Assembly (NCBI RefSeq): GCF_016427505.1
Contig: NZ_JAELXS010000007.1
Span: forward strand, 169,051 to 233,050
Source of the DNA: Sphingomonas mollis
GTDB lineage: Bacteria > Pseudomonadota > Alphaproteobacteria > Sphingomonadales > Sphingomonadaceae
Reading direction: 5' to 3'
Length of the DNA: 64,000 bases
In this document: piece after piece, positions 55,463 to 64,000 of the stretch
How positions within the stretch are numbered: the stretch's first letter is position 1
How the letters are laid out: each line of letters begins with the position of its first letter
Translations under genes and position numbers: made by a program
The notes under the pieces: generated by a model
What the model saw: the letters and a program-made list of their open reading frames with translations, nothing else
Told to the model about the DNA's origin: nothing
Databases searched by the model: none

Positions 55463-56377
55463 GTGGACCTGTATCTTCCCGTCGCCAACCTGTCGGTCAA
55501 TGCGCTGGTCATCGTGCTGCTCGGCGGCGGCGTGGGCCTGTTGTCGGGCATGTTCGGCGTCGGCGGCGGTTTCCTGACCACGCCGCTGCTGATCGTTTAC
55601 GGCATCCCGCCGACCGTCGCCGCCGCCTCGTCCGCCAGTCAGGTGACGGGTGCCAGCGTGTCGGGCGTCTTTGCGCATGTCCGTCGCGGCGGCGTCGATT
55701 TCAAGATGGGCGGCGTGCTGGTCGCAGGCGGTATTCTGGGCACCTTTGCGGGGGCATGGATATTCCGCCGGCTGCAGGAACTGGGGCAGATCGATACGGT
55801 CATCGCCATCATCTATGTGCTGATGCTGGGATCGATCGGTGGCCTGATGGCGAAGGAATCGCTGGTCGCGATCGGCCTGTCGCGGCGTGGTGAACCACCG
55901 CGGGCGCGCAAGCGGCGGCACCATCCGCTGGTGGCGTATCTGCCGTTCCGGACGCGCTTCTATGCGTCGGGGCTGTATATCTCGCCACTGGCGCCGCTGT
56001 TGCTGGGGTTCGCGACCGGCATGCTGACGATCCTGCTGGGCATCGGCGGCGGGTTCATCCTGGTGCCGGCGATGATCTATCTGATCGGCATGGCGACCGG
56101 GGTGGTGGTCGGCACCAGCCTGTTCCAGACATTGTTCGTCACCGCCGTCGCCACGATGGTGCATGCCACGACGACGCGGGCGGTGGATATCGTGCTGGCG
56201 GGGCTGCTTCTGGTCGGATCGGTCGTCGGGGCACAGGTCGGCGCGCGGCTGGCGACCAAGGTGAAGCCCGAATATCTGCGGCTGGCGCTGGCGCTGATGG
56301 TGCTGGCGGTCGGCGTGCGCATCCTGCTGGGGCTGGTGTGGCGGCCGGAGGATATCTTCACGGTGACCATCTCGTGA
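55463..56377 (+). CDS. TauE/SafE-family sulfite/anion exporter
   Basis: 304 residues with eight hydrophobic segments in two halves. The family repeat motif is seen twice: LLSGMFGVGGGFLTTPLLIVYG near residue 27 and LTILLGIGGGFILVPAMIYL after the centre. Likely moves sulfite, sulfonates or related organosulfur anions across the inner membrane. GTG start. Its stop overlaps the next GTG by four bases; the pair with a TIGR02186 protein is conserved in alphaproteobacteria. Confidence 0.9.
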   Translation: MDLYLPVANLSVNALVIVLLGGGVGLLSGMFGVGGGFLTTPLLIVYGIPPTVAAASSASQVTGASVSGVFAHVRRGGVDFKMGGVLVAGGILGTFAGAWIFRRLQELGQIDTVIAIIYVLMLGSIGGLMAKESLVAIGLSRRGEPPRARKRRHHPLVAYLPFRTRFYASGLYISPLAPLLLGFATGMLTILLGIGGGFILVPAMIYLIGMATGVVVGTSLFQTLFVTAVATMVHATTTRAVDIVLAGLLLVGSVVGAQVGARLATKVKPEYLRLALALMVLAVGVRILLGLVWRPEDIFTVTIS

Positions 56378-57138
56378 AGGTCGCCGCCCTGATCCTGGCG
56401 CTGACCTCGCCCTTGCTGCTGGCGCAGGCGAAGCCGGTGCTGGTGCCGGACGTGTCGCAGCGCGAGATCGAGATCGTCTACAGCTTCACCGGCGCCGACC
56501 TGCTGCTGTTCGGGGCGATCCTGTATCCCGGTGGACGCGTGCCGGCGGGGGAGCGACCGGCCGATGTCGTGGTGGTCGTGAAGGGGCCGACCGAATCGAT
56601 CCTGATCCGCGAGAAGGAGAAGGTCGCGGGCATCTGGGTGAATGCGGACCATGCCCGGTATCGGTCGGCACCGTCCTTCTACGCGATCGCATCGTCGCGG
56701 CCGATCGGGGAGCTGGTCGACGACCGGACGCGAGCGATCTACGAACTGGGGCTCGACAGCCTGCAATTGTCGCCGGTGTCGACCGCGCCGGCCGAGGAGC
56801 AGGCCCGGTTCGGCCGGGGGCTGGTCGACCTGAAGAGTCGGGCGGGCCTGTATGTCGAGGCGCCGCATGCGGTCGAGATCACCGATGGCGTGCTGTACCG
56901 GGCGCGGGTCACGATCCCGGCGCGGGTGCCGGTGGGACGCTTCACCGCGGAGACGTTCCTGATCCGCGACGGCCGGGTGCTGGCGGCGGCGGTGCGGGAC
57001 ATCGATATCCGCAAATCCGGGTTCGAGCGGTTCGTGGCACGGGCGGCCGAGCGATCGTCGATCCTGTACGGCCTGACGGCGGTGGCGCTGTCGGTCGGGC
57101 TTGGCTGGTTCGCGGGATGGGTAGCGCGGCGGCTGTAG
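56374..57138 (+). CDS. TIGR02186-family membrane-anchored protein
   Basis: 254 residues. Signal peptide ending near LLLAQAKP; the exported domain has VSQREIEIVYSFTGADLLLFGA and VVVVVKGPTESILIREKEK, the signature of TIGR02186. One C-terminal membrane helix (LTAVALSVGLGWFAGWV). GTG start overlapping the exporter stop. Function unknown, but the constant partnership with TauE/SafE exporters implies a shared transport role. Confidence 0.85.
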   Translation: MKVAALILALTSPLLLAQAKPVLVPDVSQREIEIVYSFTGADLLLFGAILYPGGRVPAGERPADVVVVVKGPTESILIREKEKVAGIWVNADHARYRSAPSFYAIASSRPIGELVDDRTRAIYELGLDSLQLSPVSTAPAEEQARFGRGLVDLKSRAGLYVEAPHAVEITDGVLYRARVTIPARVPVGRFTAETFLIRDGRVLAAAVRDIDIRKSGFERFVARAAERSSILYGLTAVALSVGLGWFAGWVARRL

Positions 57139-57205
57139 CATCGGTGGTCATCCGATGTTTACCGGTCGGCCGGTATCGACGGTGCCCAACCAGTGAAAGC
57201 ATCCG

Positions 57206-58852
57206 ATGTCCGAATTGCCCAGACACGACGCCTTTGTTCAGGCGACACCGCTGGATGCATGCCAGTCGATCGGCTGGGTCTTCGCGATCGCCGGGTCGTC
57301 GAGCCGCGTGCTGATCGACCGGGCGGCGGTCAGCGGGATCGCCGGCCATCCCGATCCGGTCGTCGCGGCGGCGGGGCAGATGGGCAGCCAGATCAAGATG
57401 CGAGTCGGCGGGTCGTGGCTGATCGCCAATGTCCGCGCGCTGCAACTGGAGGATGCGGCCGGCACGACGATCGCGGCAGACATCGATTTTCTGGGCGAGG
57501 GTGACGAGGAACGGCTGACGGGCAAGCTCTATAGCTTCCGGCGCGGCGTGACGCGGTATCCGATGCCGGGATGCGAGGTGTTTCCCGTCACCACCGCCGA
57601 CCTTCGCCAGATCTATGCGGCGATGGACCGCGCGCATATCGAGATCGGCACCGTCTATCCGACCACCGACGTGCGGGCGGCGCTGTATGTCGATGCGATG
57701 CTGGGCAAGCATTTCGCGCTGGTCGGATCGACCGGCACCGGCAAATCGACGGCGGCGGCGCTGATCCTGCACCGCATCTGCGATCTGGCGCCGCAAGGCC
57801 ATATCGTGATGATCGATCCGCACGGCGAATATGCCGCGGCGTTCGGCAATAACGGTGCGATCTTCGACGTGTCGAATTTGCAGATGCCATACTGGCTGAT
57901 GAATTTCGAGGAACATTGCGAGGTGTTCCTGACCACATCGGGATCGCAGCGGCAGATCGACGGCGACATTCTGGCCAAATGCCTGTTGATGGCCAAGGCG
58001 AAGAGCCGGCTGGGGCAGGAGATACCCAAGCTGACGGTCGATGCGCCGATCCCGTATCTGCTGTCCGACCTGACCAGCCTGATCTCGCTGGAGATGGGCA
58101 AGATGGATCGGGCAGGCGATACCGCGCCCTATCTGCGGCTGAAGACCAAGATCGACGAGATCAAGGCCGATCCCCGTTACGGCTTCATGTTCTCCGGCAT
58201 GCTGGTCGCCGATACGATGGCCGAGTTCCTGCGCCGCATCTTTCGCTTGCCGGGCGAGGGGAAGCCGATTTCGATCGTCGACGTATCGGGTGTGCCGTCT
58301 GACATCACGGCGGTGGTCGTCGCGATGCTGAGCCGGATGACGTTCGACTATGCGATCTGGGCGCGGGGCGAGGCGCAGCGGCCGATCCTGCTCGTCTGCG
58401 AAGAGGCGCACCGGTACATCCCGTCCGGCCGCGAAACCGACAGCGCGGTCGGCCGCATCCTGGGGCGGATTGCGAAGGAGGGGCGTAAATACGGCGTCTC
58501 GCTGGGCCTCATCACGCAGCGGCCGTCCGATCTGGCCGAGGGCGTGCTGTCGCAGTGCGGCACGATCATCTCCATGCGGCTCAACAACGATCGCGATCAG
58601 GCGTTCGTGCGGGCAGCGATGCCCGAGGGTGCGCGCGGCTTCCTCGATTCGATCCCCGCGCTGCGCAACCGGGAGGGAATCGTCTGCGGCGAGGGTGTCG
58701 CGATCCCGATCCGGGTGGCGTTCGATGCGCTGGCGGAGGCGAAGCGGCCGGCGTCCGACGATCCGTTGTTCTCGCAATTGTGGCGCGACGTCGGGGGTGA
58801 GGAGGCGATCATCGGCCGGGTCATCAAGCGGTGGCGGTCGCAGGGGAAATGA
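57206..58852 (+). CDS. HerA-like ATPase
   Basis: 548 residues. Walker A GSTGTGKST at 174-182, IVMIDPHGEYAAAFG, Walker B region PILLVCEEAHRYIP, and GRKYGVSLGLITQRPSDL with the arginine-finger area. This is the HerA/FtsK-superfamily DNA translocase fold with an N-terminal HAS-barrel-like domain. In archaea HerA works with NurA in end resection; in bacteria also in defence. No nuclease or Sir2-like partner is adjacent, so it appears solitary. Cytosolic. Confidence 0.88.
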   Translation: MSELPRHDAFVQATPLDACQSIGWVFAIAGSSSRVLIDRAAVSGIAGHPDPVVAAAGQMGSQIKMRVGGSWLIANVRALQLEDAAGTTIAADIDFLGEGDEERLTGKLYSFRRGVTRYPMPGCEVFPVTTADLRQIYAAMDRAHIEIGTVYPTTDVRAALYVDAMLGKHFALVGSTGTGKSTAAALILHRICDLAPQGHIVMIDPHGEYAAAFGNNGAIFDVSNLQMPYWLMNFEEHCEVFLTTSGSQRQIDGDILAKCLLMAKAKSRLGQEIPKLTVDAPIPYLLSDLTSLISLEMGKMDRAGDTAPYLRLKTKIDEIKADPRYGFMFSGMLVADTMAEFLRRIFRLPGEGKPISIVDVSGVPSDITAVVVAMLSRMTFDYAIWARGEAQRPILLVCEEAHRYIPSGRETDSAVGRILGRIAKEGRKYGVSLGLITQRPSDLAEGVLSQCGTIISMRLNNDRDQAFVRAAMPEGARGFLDSIPALRNREGIVCGEGVAIPIRVAFDALAEAKRPASDDPLFSQLWRDVGGEEAIIGRVIKRWRSQGK

Positions 58853-59006
58853 CGCGGAAAGTCCCGAAAGTCACACCCTCCACGCGTGCGCGATCGTGCG
58901 CGCGTAGGCGAGGGGAGCCGGCTGGCGGTCGGTGGACGGTGAGAAAGAGCGGTCCTCTGGGCTTATAGTCGTTGCGGGTTGTGTAGGACATGGCCGACTG
59001 ACAGTT

Positions 59007-59082
59007 CGTCATTGCGAGCGTAGCGAAGCAATCCAAGGCAGCGCGCGGGACACCGGGTTGCTTCGCTGCGCTCGCAATGACG
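59007..59082. repeat. Inverted repeat cgtcattgcgagcg...
   Basis: cgtcattgcgagcgtagcgaagcaa and its complement ttgcttcgctgcgctcgcaatgacg face each other around a 26-base centre. This palindromic unit is widely scattered in proteobacterial genomes. With the half copy at 59123-59149 it fills the 299-base gap between the HerA-like gene and egtD. No gene was seen in the rest of that gap. Confidence 0.8.
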
Positions 59083-59122
59083 GTCCGGTGAGATTGCTGA
59101 GACTGTTACAACAGTCCACCCG

Positions 59123-59149
59123 ACTGGACCCCGGCCCCCGCCGGGGAAC
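59123..59149. repeat. Half copy of the ccccggcggagg repeat
   Basis: actggaccccggcccccgccggggaac is one arm of the element found as inverted pairs at 15465-15560, 21672-21771 and 24749-24852, with one base changed in the core. It abuts the egtD stop codon. Confidence 0.75.
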
Positions 59150-59151
59150 GA

Positions 59152-60129
59152 TCAGGGCGCGGGGCGTTCGGGTTGGGCTTCGGCGAGGTAGACGGCGAAC
59201 AGGCCGTCGGGGTCGGTCCATTCCGCCACCGGCGTCCATCCGCCGGCGCGCAGCAGGATGCGGGCATCGCGGGGGCCGTATTTGTGACTGTTCTCGGTAT
59301 GGATGGTCTCGCCCGCCGAGATCGAGAAGGGGCGGTTGTCGACGGTGAAGTCGGCATCGCGCACCGCCTCCAGATGCATTTCGATGCGGGCGCGGTCGTC
59401 GTTCCAGCGGGCGACGTGGCGGAACGCATCGAGGGGGACGGTGCCGTCCAGCTCGCGGTTCATCCGGTCGAGCAGGTTCATGTTGAACGCCGCCGTCACG
59501 CCGGCGGCGTCGTCATAGGCGGGGACGAGGATGTCGGCCGACTTGATCCGGTCCATCCCGATCAGCAGCATCGCACCCTCTCCGAGCGAGCCGCGCATGG
59601 TGCGCAGCAGGTCGGCGGCCATCAGCGGCGTCATGTTGCCGATGGTCGATCCGGGAAAGAAGCCCAGCTTCGGCGCATCGGCGATGGTGCGGGGTAGCGC
59701 CAGCGGACGCATGAAATCCGCCTCGAACGGCAGCACCAGCAGATCGGGGAAGGCGGCCGACAATGTCTTCGACGAATCGCGCAGGAAATCGCCGGAGATG
59801 TCGATCGGCACATAGGCCGATGGTTCGACGCAGCGGAGCAGCAGCGGCGTCTTGGTCGAGGAGCCGGAGCCGAATTCCACCACGGCGCGACCGGGGCCGA
59901 CAAGGTCGCGGACCTCGCCACCGATGCGGTCGAGGATGCCGATCTCGGTCCGGGTGGGATAATATTCGGGCAGATCGGTGATCGCCTCGAACAGCTCCGA
60001 CCCGCGTCGGTCGTAGAACCAGCGGGCGGGGATAGCGCGCGGGCGCCGTTCCAGCCCGGCGAGCACGTCGGCGCGAAAGGCGGGATCGGCGAGGCTGCGC
60101 TGACCATCCTCGATATCGGGCTTCAGCAT
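59152..60129 (-). CDS. egtD: L-histidine N-alpha-methyltransferase EgtD
   Basis: 325 residues. SAM-dependent enzyme that makes hercynine from histidine for ergothioneine. Family motifs: FYDRRGSELFEAITDLPEYYPTR region, VVEFGSGSSTKTPLLL (SAM loop), PIDISGDFL, GFFPGSTIGNM and AFNMNLLDRMNRELDG. Start lies two bases after the egtB stop, so they are one operon. egtA, egtC and egtE are not in the window; many alphaproteobacteria use only egtB and egtD homologues plus other enzymes. Confidence 0.93.
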   Translation of the reverse strand: MLKPDIEDGQRSLADPAFRADVLAGLERRPRAIPARWFYDRRGSELFEAITDLPEYYPTRTEIGILDRIGGEVRDLVGPGRAVVEFGSGSSTKTPLLLRCVEPSAYVPIDISGDFLRDSSKTLSAAFPDLLVLPFEADFMRPLALPRTIADAPKLGFFPGSTIGNMTPLMAADLLRTMRGSLGEGAMLLIGMDRIKSADILVPAYDDAAGVTAAFNMNLLDRMNRELDGTVPLDAFRHVARWNDDRARIEMHLEAVRDADFTVDNRPFSISAGETIHTENSHKYGPRDARILLRAGGWTPVAEWTDPDGLFAVYLAEAQPERPAP

Positions 60130-60131
60130 GT

Positions 60132-61400
60132 TCAGAGGTCCTTCGCGAGGCGAACGCCGGTGAACTGCCAGCGCTGGTGCGGATAGAAGAAGTTGCGGTA
60201 GCTGGCACGGGCATGGCCGCGCGGGGTCGCGCAACTGCCGCCGCGCAGGATGAACTGCCCGCTCATGAACTTGCCGTTGTACTCGCCGACCGCGCCCTCG
60301 GCGGCCTGGAAGCCGGGATAGGGGCGATAGGCGCTGCCGGTCCATTCCCAGACGTTGCCGAAGAAGGCTGGGCCGAAAAAAGCGGGACCGGTGGCGGGGC
60401 GTGGCTCGACCGGCCCGGCGGTGTCCATCTGGTTGCCGCCGGCGGGATCGTGATGGGCGGCGGCGGCTTCCCACTCCGCCTCGGTCGGCAGGCGCGCGCC
60501 GGCCCAGCTGGCATAGGCGTCCGCCTCGAAGAAACTGACATGGGTGACGGGCGCGGCGGGATCGATCGCGCGGCGACCGTCGAGGCCGAAGCGGGTCCAG
60601 CCGCCGTCGCGTTCCTCCCAGTATAACGGCGCGGTGATGGCGTTGGTCTTCACCCAGTTCCAGCCATCGGCCAGCCACCAGCGCGCCTCGCGATAGCCGC
60701 CATCGGCGATGAAGGCCGCCCATTCGCCATTGGTGATCGTGCGATCGGCCAGCGCGTGGGGGGACAGCAGCGCCCGGTGGCGCGGACCTTCGCAGTCGAA
60801 GGCAAAGCCATCGCCGGTGTGGCCGATCTCGACGATGCCGGATAGTCCCTCGATCCAGCCGATCGGGCCGGGCATCGCCACCGGCACCTTGCGCGGGGCG
60901 GGCCAGATGGCAGGTTCCAGTGGGTTTTCGGCGAAGAGATGCAGGATGTCGGTGACGAGCAATTCCTGATGCTGCTCCTCATGATGACAACCCAGCGCCA
61001 CCAGATCCTGCACGGCGGCGGGCAGGGTCGGCAGGGCAGCGACCAGCGCGGCATCGACATGGGCGCGATAGGCGCGAACCTCGTTCAGCGTCGGGCGGGT
61101 CACCATGCCGCGCCGGTCGCGGGCATGGCGGCGACCCTCCGCCTCGTAATAGCTGTTGAACAGGAAGGGCCAGCGTTCGTCGTGCAACGCGTAACCTGCG
61201 ACGTGATCGCGCAGGACGAAGGTCTCGAAGAACCAGGTGGTGTGGGCGAGATGCCATTTGGTCGGGCTGGCATCGGGCATCGACTGGACCGTCGCGTCGG
61301 CATCCGACAGCGGCGCCGCCAATGCGAGGCTGAGTGCGCGGACCGTCGCATAGCGTTCGGTCAGGGAATGGGTTTGCCCCGCTATCGCCGTCTGGATCAT
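60132..61400 (-). CDS. egtB: Ergothioneine biosynthesis sulfoxide synthase EgtB
   Basis: 422 residues. An N-terminal DinB-like domain supplies the iron ligands: [11 protein letters not shown] near residue 50 and [11 protein letters not shown] near 140. The C-terminal formylglycine-generating-enzyme-like domain has [24 protein letters not shown] and [13 protein letters not shown]. It joins hercynine to gamma-glutamyl-cysteine or cysteine with oxygen. The start [13 protein letters not shown] is chosen over a longer open frame. First gene of egtB-egtD. Confidence 0.93.
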   Translation of the reverse strand: MIQTAIAGQTHSLTERYATVRALSLALAAPLSDADATVQSMPDASPTKWHLAHTTWFFETFVLRDHVAGYALHDERWPFLFNSYYEAEGRRHARDRRGMVTRPTLNEVRAYRAHVDAALVAALPTLPAAVQDLVALGCHHEEQHQELLVTDILHLFAENPLEPAIWPAPRKVPVAMPGPIGWIEGLSGIVEIGHTGDGFAFDCEGPRHRALLSPHALADRTITNGEWAAFIADGGYREARWWLADGWNWVKTNAITAPLYWEERDGGWTRFGLDGRRAIDPAAPVTHVSFFEADAYASWAGARLPTEAEWEAAAAHHDPAGGNQMDTAGPVEPRPATGPAFFGPAFFGNVWEWTGSAYRPYPGFQAAEGAVGEYNGKFMSGQFILRGGSCATPRGHARASYRNFFYPHQRWQFTGVRLAKDL

Positions 61401-61438
61401 GCCCCGCACCTCAATCGATCGACGCGAAGCATGATGGC

Positions 61439-61990
61439 TCAGCGCGTTCCCCCCGGAACCCACAAAACGTCGCCAGCCCCGTTTTGGTTCAGTGCCCGCG
61501 CGGCGACGAACAGGTAATCGGACAGTCGATTGATATAGGTTGCCGCCGACGGGCTGATCGCGTCGCCGACCGCGGCGACCGATCGCTCGGCGCGGCGCAC
61601 GATCGCGCGGGCCAGATGCAACGATGCCGCGCCGGGATCGCCGCCGGGCAGGATGAAGCTGGTCAGCGGCGACAGATGGTCGTTCAGCGCGTCGATCGCG
61701 CGTTCCAGCCGCGCGGCCTGTGCGGGGATCACCCGTAACGCCCCGTCGATCCCGATCGGGGTCGCCAGATCGGCGCCGAGATCGAACAGGTCGTTCTGGA
61801 TCAGTGCCAGTTCGTCACGCACCGGACCGGCGGCGATGGTGACGAGGGCGACGCCGATCGCGCTGTTCGCCTCGTCCACGTCGCCGATCGCGGCCATGCG
61901 CGGATCGGCCTTCGACACGCGTGAGCCATCGACCAGACCGGTGGTGCCGTCGTCGCCGGTACGCGTGTAAATCTTGTTGAGCTTGACCAC
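61439..61990 (-). CDS. Cob(I)yrinic acid a,c-diamide adenosyltransferase, PduO type
   Basis: 183 residues. Transfers adenosyl from ATP to cob(I)alamin. [22 protein letters not shown] is the PduO ATP loop; [26 protein letters not shown] and [12 protein letters not shown] follow in the expected order. Ends DVLWVPGG. The RBS is upstream at a normal distance. Next to a small membrane protein gene; no other cobalamin gene seen. Confidence 0.92.
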   Translation of the reverse strand: MVKLNKIYTRTGDDGTTGLVDGSRVSKADPRMAAIGDVDEANSAIGVALVTIAAGPVRDELALIQNDLFDLGADLATPIGIDGALRVIPAQAARLERAIDALNDHLSPLTSFILPGGDPGAASLHLARAIVRRAERSVAAVGDAISPSAATYINRLSDYLFVAARALNQNGAGDVLWVPGGTR

Positions 61991-62003
61991 CCGGCCGGAT
62001 CGA

Positions 62004-62231
62004 TCAGTTCTGACCGGCGAGAGCGAAGATCAGCACGACGATCAGGATCGCACCCGCCTGAAAGAAGATGCGCTGCTGCATCATCCGGTTGGATTTCAGG
62101 GCGGCACGCGTCGGCCCTTCGCCCCTGACCTCTGCGGTCGAATCCTGGAGGAAGGCGATGACCCCACGGACCAGCGCCACGACCGTCGCGATCATGGCCG
62201 CGATCAGCAGGATTATCAGGAAGGTGTTCAT
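62004..62231 (-). CDS. Small twin-transmembrane (HIG1-like) protein
   Basis: 75 residues with two hydrophobic helices (FLIILLIAAMIATVVALVRG and FFQAGAILIVVLIFAL) linked by a charged loop with SNRMMQQRI. This layout and the NRMMQQRIFFQ segment are typical of HIG1/twin-TM proteins that associate with respiratory complexes. Thirteen bases upstream of the adenosyltransferase gene on the same strand, hence co-transcribed. Confidence 0.78.
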   Translation of the reverse strand: MNTFLIILLIAAMIATVVALVRGVIAFLQDSTAEVRGEGPTRAALKSNRMMQQRIFFQAGAILIVVLIFALAGQN

Positions 62232-62240
62232 GGGCTTAAT

Positions 62241-63119
62241 CTAGGCATTCGCCGCCGAAAAGCCAGAGGGCAGGCGACCGGCGCGCAGCGATGCGGCGAG
62301 CGCCGGGCCGTCCGCTCCATCCGCCCGCATCGCGGCGAGCGTAGGGGCGCCGTGACGCTTGGCGAGGCGTTCGCCATCGGTGCCGACGAGCAGCGCGTGA
62401 TGGTGATAGGCGGGCGTCGGCAGGCCGAGCAGCGCCTGCAGCAGGCGGTGGATATGGGTCGCGTCGAACAGGTCGATACCGCGCACCACATCGGTTACGC
62501 CCTGCGCGGCATCGTCAATGGTGACGGCGAGATGGTAGCTGGCCGGGGCATCCTTGCGGGCCAGCACGACATCGCCCTGCGGTGCGGGGTCGGCGACGAT
62601 GCGGCCGGCATGCTCGTCGTGCCAGTCGAGCGGACCGGCCACCGCCATCGCCGCAGGCAGGTCGAGCCGCCAGCAATGCGGCTCGCCGATCCGGGCGGCG
62701 ACCTGGGCGGGGGTCAAGTGACGGCAGGTGCCTGGATAGGCGGGGGAGGGACCGTGCGGCGCGGTGGTGCTGGCGGCGATCTCGGCGCGGGTGCAGAAAC
62801 AGGGGTAGACGAGGCGATCCGCCTTCAACCGGTCGAGCGCGGACTGGTAGAGGGGCAGGCGCTGCGACTGGAAGACGGGGCCTTCCCATGTCAGGCCCAG
62901 CCACGCCAGATCGGCGAGGATCGTGTCGACATGCTCGGGCCGGCTACGCGTGCCGTCGATATCCTCGATCCTGAGCAGGAACCGGCCGCCGCGCTCGACC
63001 GCGTGGTCGTGGGCGCGGATGGCCGAGAAGGCATGGCCCAGATGCAGACGGCCGGTGGGGCTGGGCGCGAAGCGGGTGACGACACCCCCTTGACCGTGAA
63101 TCGGTCGCCGTGCTGTCAT
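62241..63119 (-). CDS. gluQ: Glutamyl-Q tRNA(Asp) synthetase
   Basis: 292 residues, the length of a GluRS catalytic core without anticodon-binding domain. RFAPSPTGRLHLGHAFSA holds the HIGH motif; LAKRHG replaces KMSKS. Zinc-ligand cysteines in YPCFCTRAEI and TCRH. The enzyme attaches glutamate to queuosine in tRNA-Asp. Divergent from the HNH nuclease gene; nine bases upstream of the twin-TM gene. Confidence 0.92.
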   Translation of the reverse strand: MTARRPIHGQGGVVTRFAPSPTGRLHLGHAFSAIRAHDHAVERGGRFLLRIEDIDGTRSRPEHVDTILADLAWLGLTWEGPVFQSQRLPLYQSALDRLKADRLVYPCFCTRAEIAASTTAPHGPSPAYPGTCRHLTPAQVAARIGEPHCWRLDLPAAMAVAGPLDWHDEHAGRIVADPAPQGDVVLARKDAPASYHLAVTIDDAAQGVTDVVRGIDLFDATHIHRLLQALLGLPTPAYHHHALLVGTDGERLAKRHGAPTLAAMRADGADGPALAASLRAGRLPSGFSAANA

Positions 63120-63187
63120 GGGCGGGCTGTCATGACAGCGTCATGCCGATCGGCGAGAGCCGCCGTCGACTTTGCTTGGGAGGGCCC

Positions 63188-63754
63188 GTGTTTCATCCCG
63201 ACCTGATCCGACACCCGGACGGCTGTCCGACGCTGGTGTTGAACGCCGATTATACGCCGTTGTCCTATTATCCGCTGAGCCTGTGGCCATGGCAGACCGC
63301 GGTCAAGGCGATGTTCCTCGACCGCGTGGATGTCGTCGCGCATTACGAGCGCGAGGTGCACAGCGCGTCGATCTCGCTGAAGCTGCCATCGGTGATCGCG
63401 CTGAAGCAGTTCGTGAAGCCGTCGCAATTTCCCGCCTTTACCCGGTTCAACCTGTTCCTGCGCGATCGCTTCGCCTGCCAATATTGCGGGCATGGCCGCG
63501 ACCTGACGTTCGACCATGTCGTGCCGCGCGCGCAAGGGGGCCGGACGACATGGGAGAATGTGGTCACCGCCTGCGCGCCGTGCAATCTGCGCAAGGGCGG
63601 ACGGACGCCGAAACAGGCGGCGATGCCGCTGCATATCGAACCGATCCGGCCGACCAACTGGCACCTGCAGGAGCATGGCCGATCCTTTCCCCCGAATTAC
63701 CTGCATGAGACATGGCACGACTGGCTCTATTGGGACGTTGAACTGGATGCGTAA
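63188..63754 (+). CDS. HNH endonuclease
   Basis: 188 residues, GTG start. The HNH module is complete: CQYCGHGRDLTFDHVVPRAQGG followed by TTWENVVTACAPCNLRKGGR, with two zinc-binding CxxC pairs. Such single-domain proteins are widespread in alphaproteobacteria and are often placed in the DNA-repair or unknown category. The frame is open upstream, but homology begins at FHPDLIRHPDG. Confidence 0.85.
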   Translation: MFHPDLIRHPDGCPTLVLNADYTPLSYYPLSLWPWQTAVKAMFLDRVDVVAHYEREVHSASISLKLPSVIALKQFVKPSQFPAFTRFNLFLRDRFACQYCGHGRDLTFDHVVPRAQGGRTTWENVVTACAPCNLRKGGRTPKQAAMPLHIEPIRPTNWHLQEHGRSFPPNYLHETWHDWLYWDVELDA

Positions 63755-63769
63755 CAATCGAGGGCGACG

Positions 63770-64000
63770 ATGCGGGTGAAGACCATCACGGGAATGACGG
63801 CGGTGCTGGCGGTGGCCACCACCCTGGCCGCCTGCGGGCCGGGGCCGGACGAGAAGCGCAAGGTCGCCGATGCGAAGGCGGCGGCGTTCACCCCGCCATC
63901 GGTGACGTCGCGACTGGATTTCGGCAGCTCGATGACGCGGCGGTTCCGGACGCTGGACCGCAATGCGGACGACGAGATCGACCGCACCGAGCTGCCCCGC
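63770..64000 (+). CDS. EF-hand lipoprotein, 3' end outside window
   Basis: 77 codons visible. Signal peptide with lipobox TTLAACGPG. LDRNADDEIDRTEL near the edge is an EF-hand calcium-binding loop (D-x-N-x-D-x-x-I-x-x-x-E). The protein continues past the window. A ribosome site (cgagggcgacg) precedes the ATG. Probably a periplasmic or outer-membrane calcium-binding lipoprotein. Confidence 0.75.
   Translation, partial: MRVKTITGMTAVLAVATTLAACGPGPDEKRKVADAKAAAFTPPSVTSRLDFGSSMTRRFRTLDRNADDEIDRTELPR

Noticed and set aside
57206..58852. HerA-like ATPase as part of a defence system
   Set aside because: No NurA, Sir2, DUF4297 or other nuclease partner is adjacent; neighbours are housekeeping or envelope genes. 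Kept as a solitary ATPase.
61439..62231. Cobalamin riboswitch near the adenosyltransferase
   Set aside because: The gap before the genes is too short and no B12-box-like sequence was found.

Overview
The window is a GC-rich alphaproteobacterial chromosome segment, most likely from Sphingomonas or a close relative in the Sphingomonadaceae. The evidence is gene content: a C40 carotenoid cluster with ring hydroxylases and a ketolase, a very large TonB-dependent receptor beside a tryptophan-halogenase-like flavoprotein, an HWE-type histidine kinase, PurL of the short form, many small lipoproteins, and dispersed palindromic repeats with the core ccccggcggaggccgggg. No rRNA or CRISPR array was seen. 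One tRNA gene, tRNA-Gly(CCC), is present.

Layout. 1-5736 holds housekeeping genes: a secreted trypsin-like protease cut by the window edge at its GDSGG motif, purL, map and a MoaB/CinA-type protein. 5785-7577 is a decayed integrative element. A headless large serine recombinase lies between an 18-bp copy of the tRNA-Gly 3' end and the tRNA itself. 7692-13801 is a metabolic accessory region: a tightly packed desaturase / PhnD-like / FAD-oxidoreductase operon, a hydrolase that has lost its nucleophile, and a serine acetyltransferase behind a short leader ORF. 13898-18782 is the halogenase and TonB-receptor pair. 18986-26009 carries acs, a Mop/ModE pair, a DEAD-box helicase, a BaiN-like flavoprotein, a Gre-factor relative and a thioesterase.

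26151-36316 is a carotenoid island: crtB, crtI, crtY (minus strand) and crtZ, crtW and a CrtG-like hydroxylase (plus strand). It is interleaved with a LOG-family gene, a response regulator/HWE kinase pair, RlpA and a GNAT enzyme. crtE is not in the window. Together these would convert GGPP to beta-carotene and then to hydroxylated and ketolated xanthophylls. 36375-41702 has an OmpV-like porin, two tandem secreted ferritin-like proteins and thiC under a TPP riboswitch. 41716-43331 is a foreign-looking patch: an AT-rich RelA/SpoT-domain gene and a YefM/YoeB toxin-antitoxin pair.

43366-52893 is mostly repair and envelope genes: endonuclease III-like, ung, an S41 protease, a phosphatase, YceD, a ubiquinol-cytochrome c chaperone and bamE. 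53068-58852 has an NfrB-like glycosyltransferase with a small outer-membrane partner, a TauE/SafE exporter with its TIGR02186 companion, and a HerA-like ATPase. 59152-64000 has egtB-egtD for ergothioneine, a cobalamin adenosyltransferase, gluQ, an HNH nuclease and the start of an EF-hand lipoprotein.

The strongest candidates for something undescribed are the three-gene desaturase/PhnD/FAD operon, the leader ORF and palindrome ahead of the serine acetyltransferase, the RelA-like gene next to the toxin-antitoxin pair, and the tRNA-flanked element remnant. All assignments come from reading motifs and context; no database search was run.
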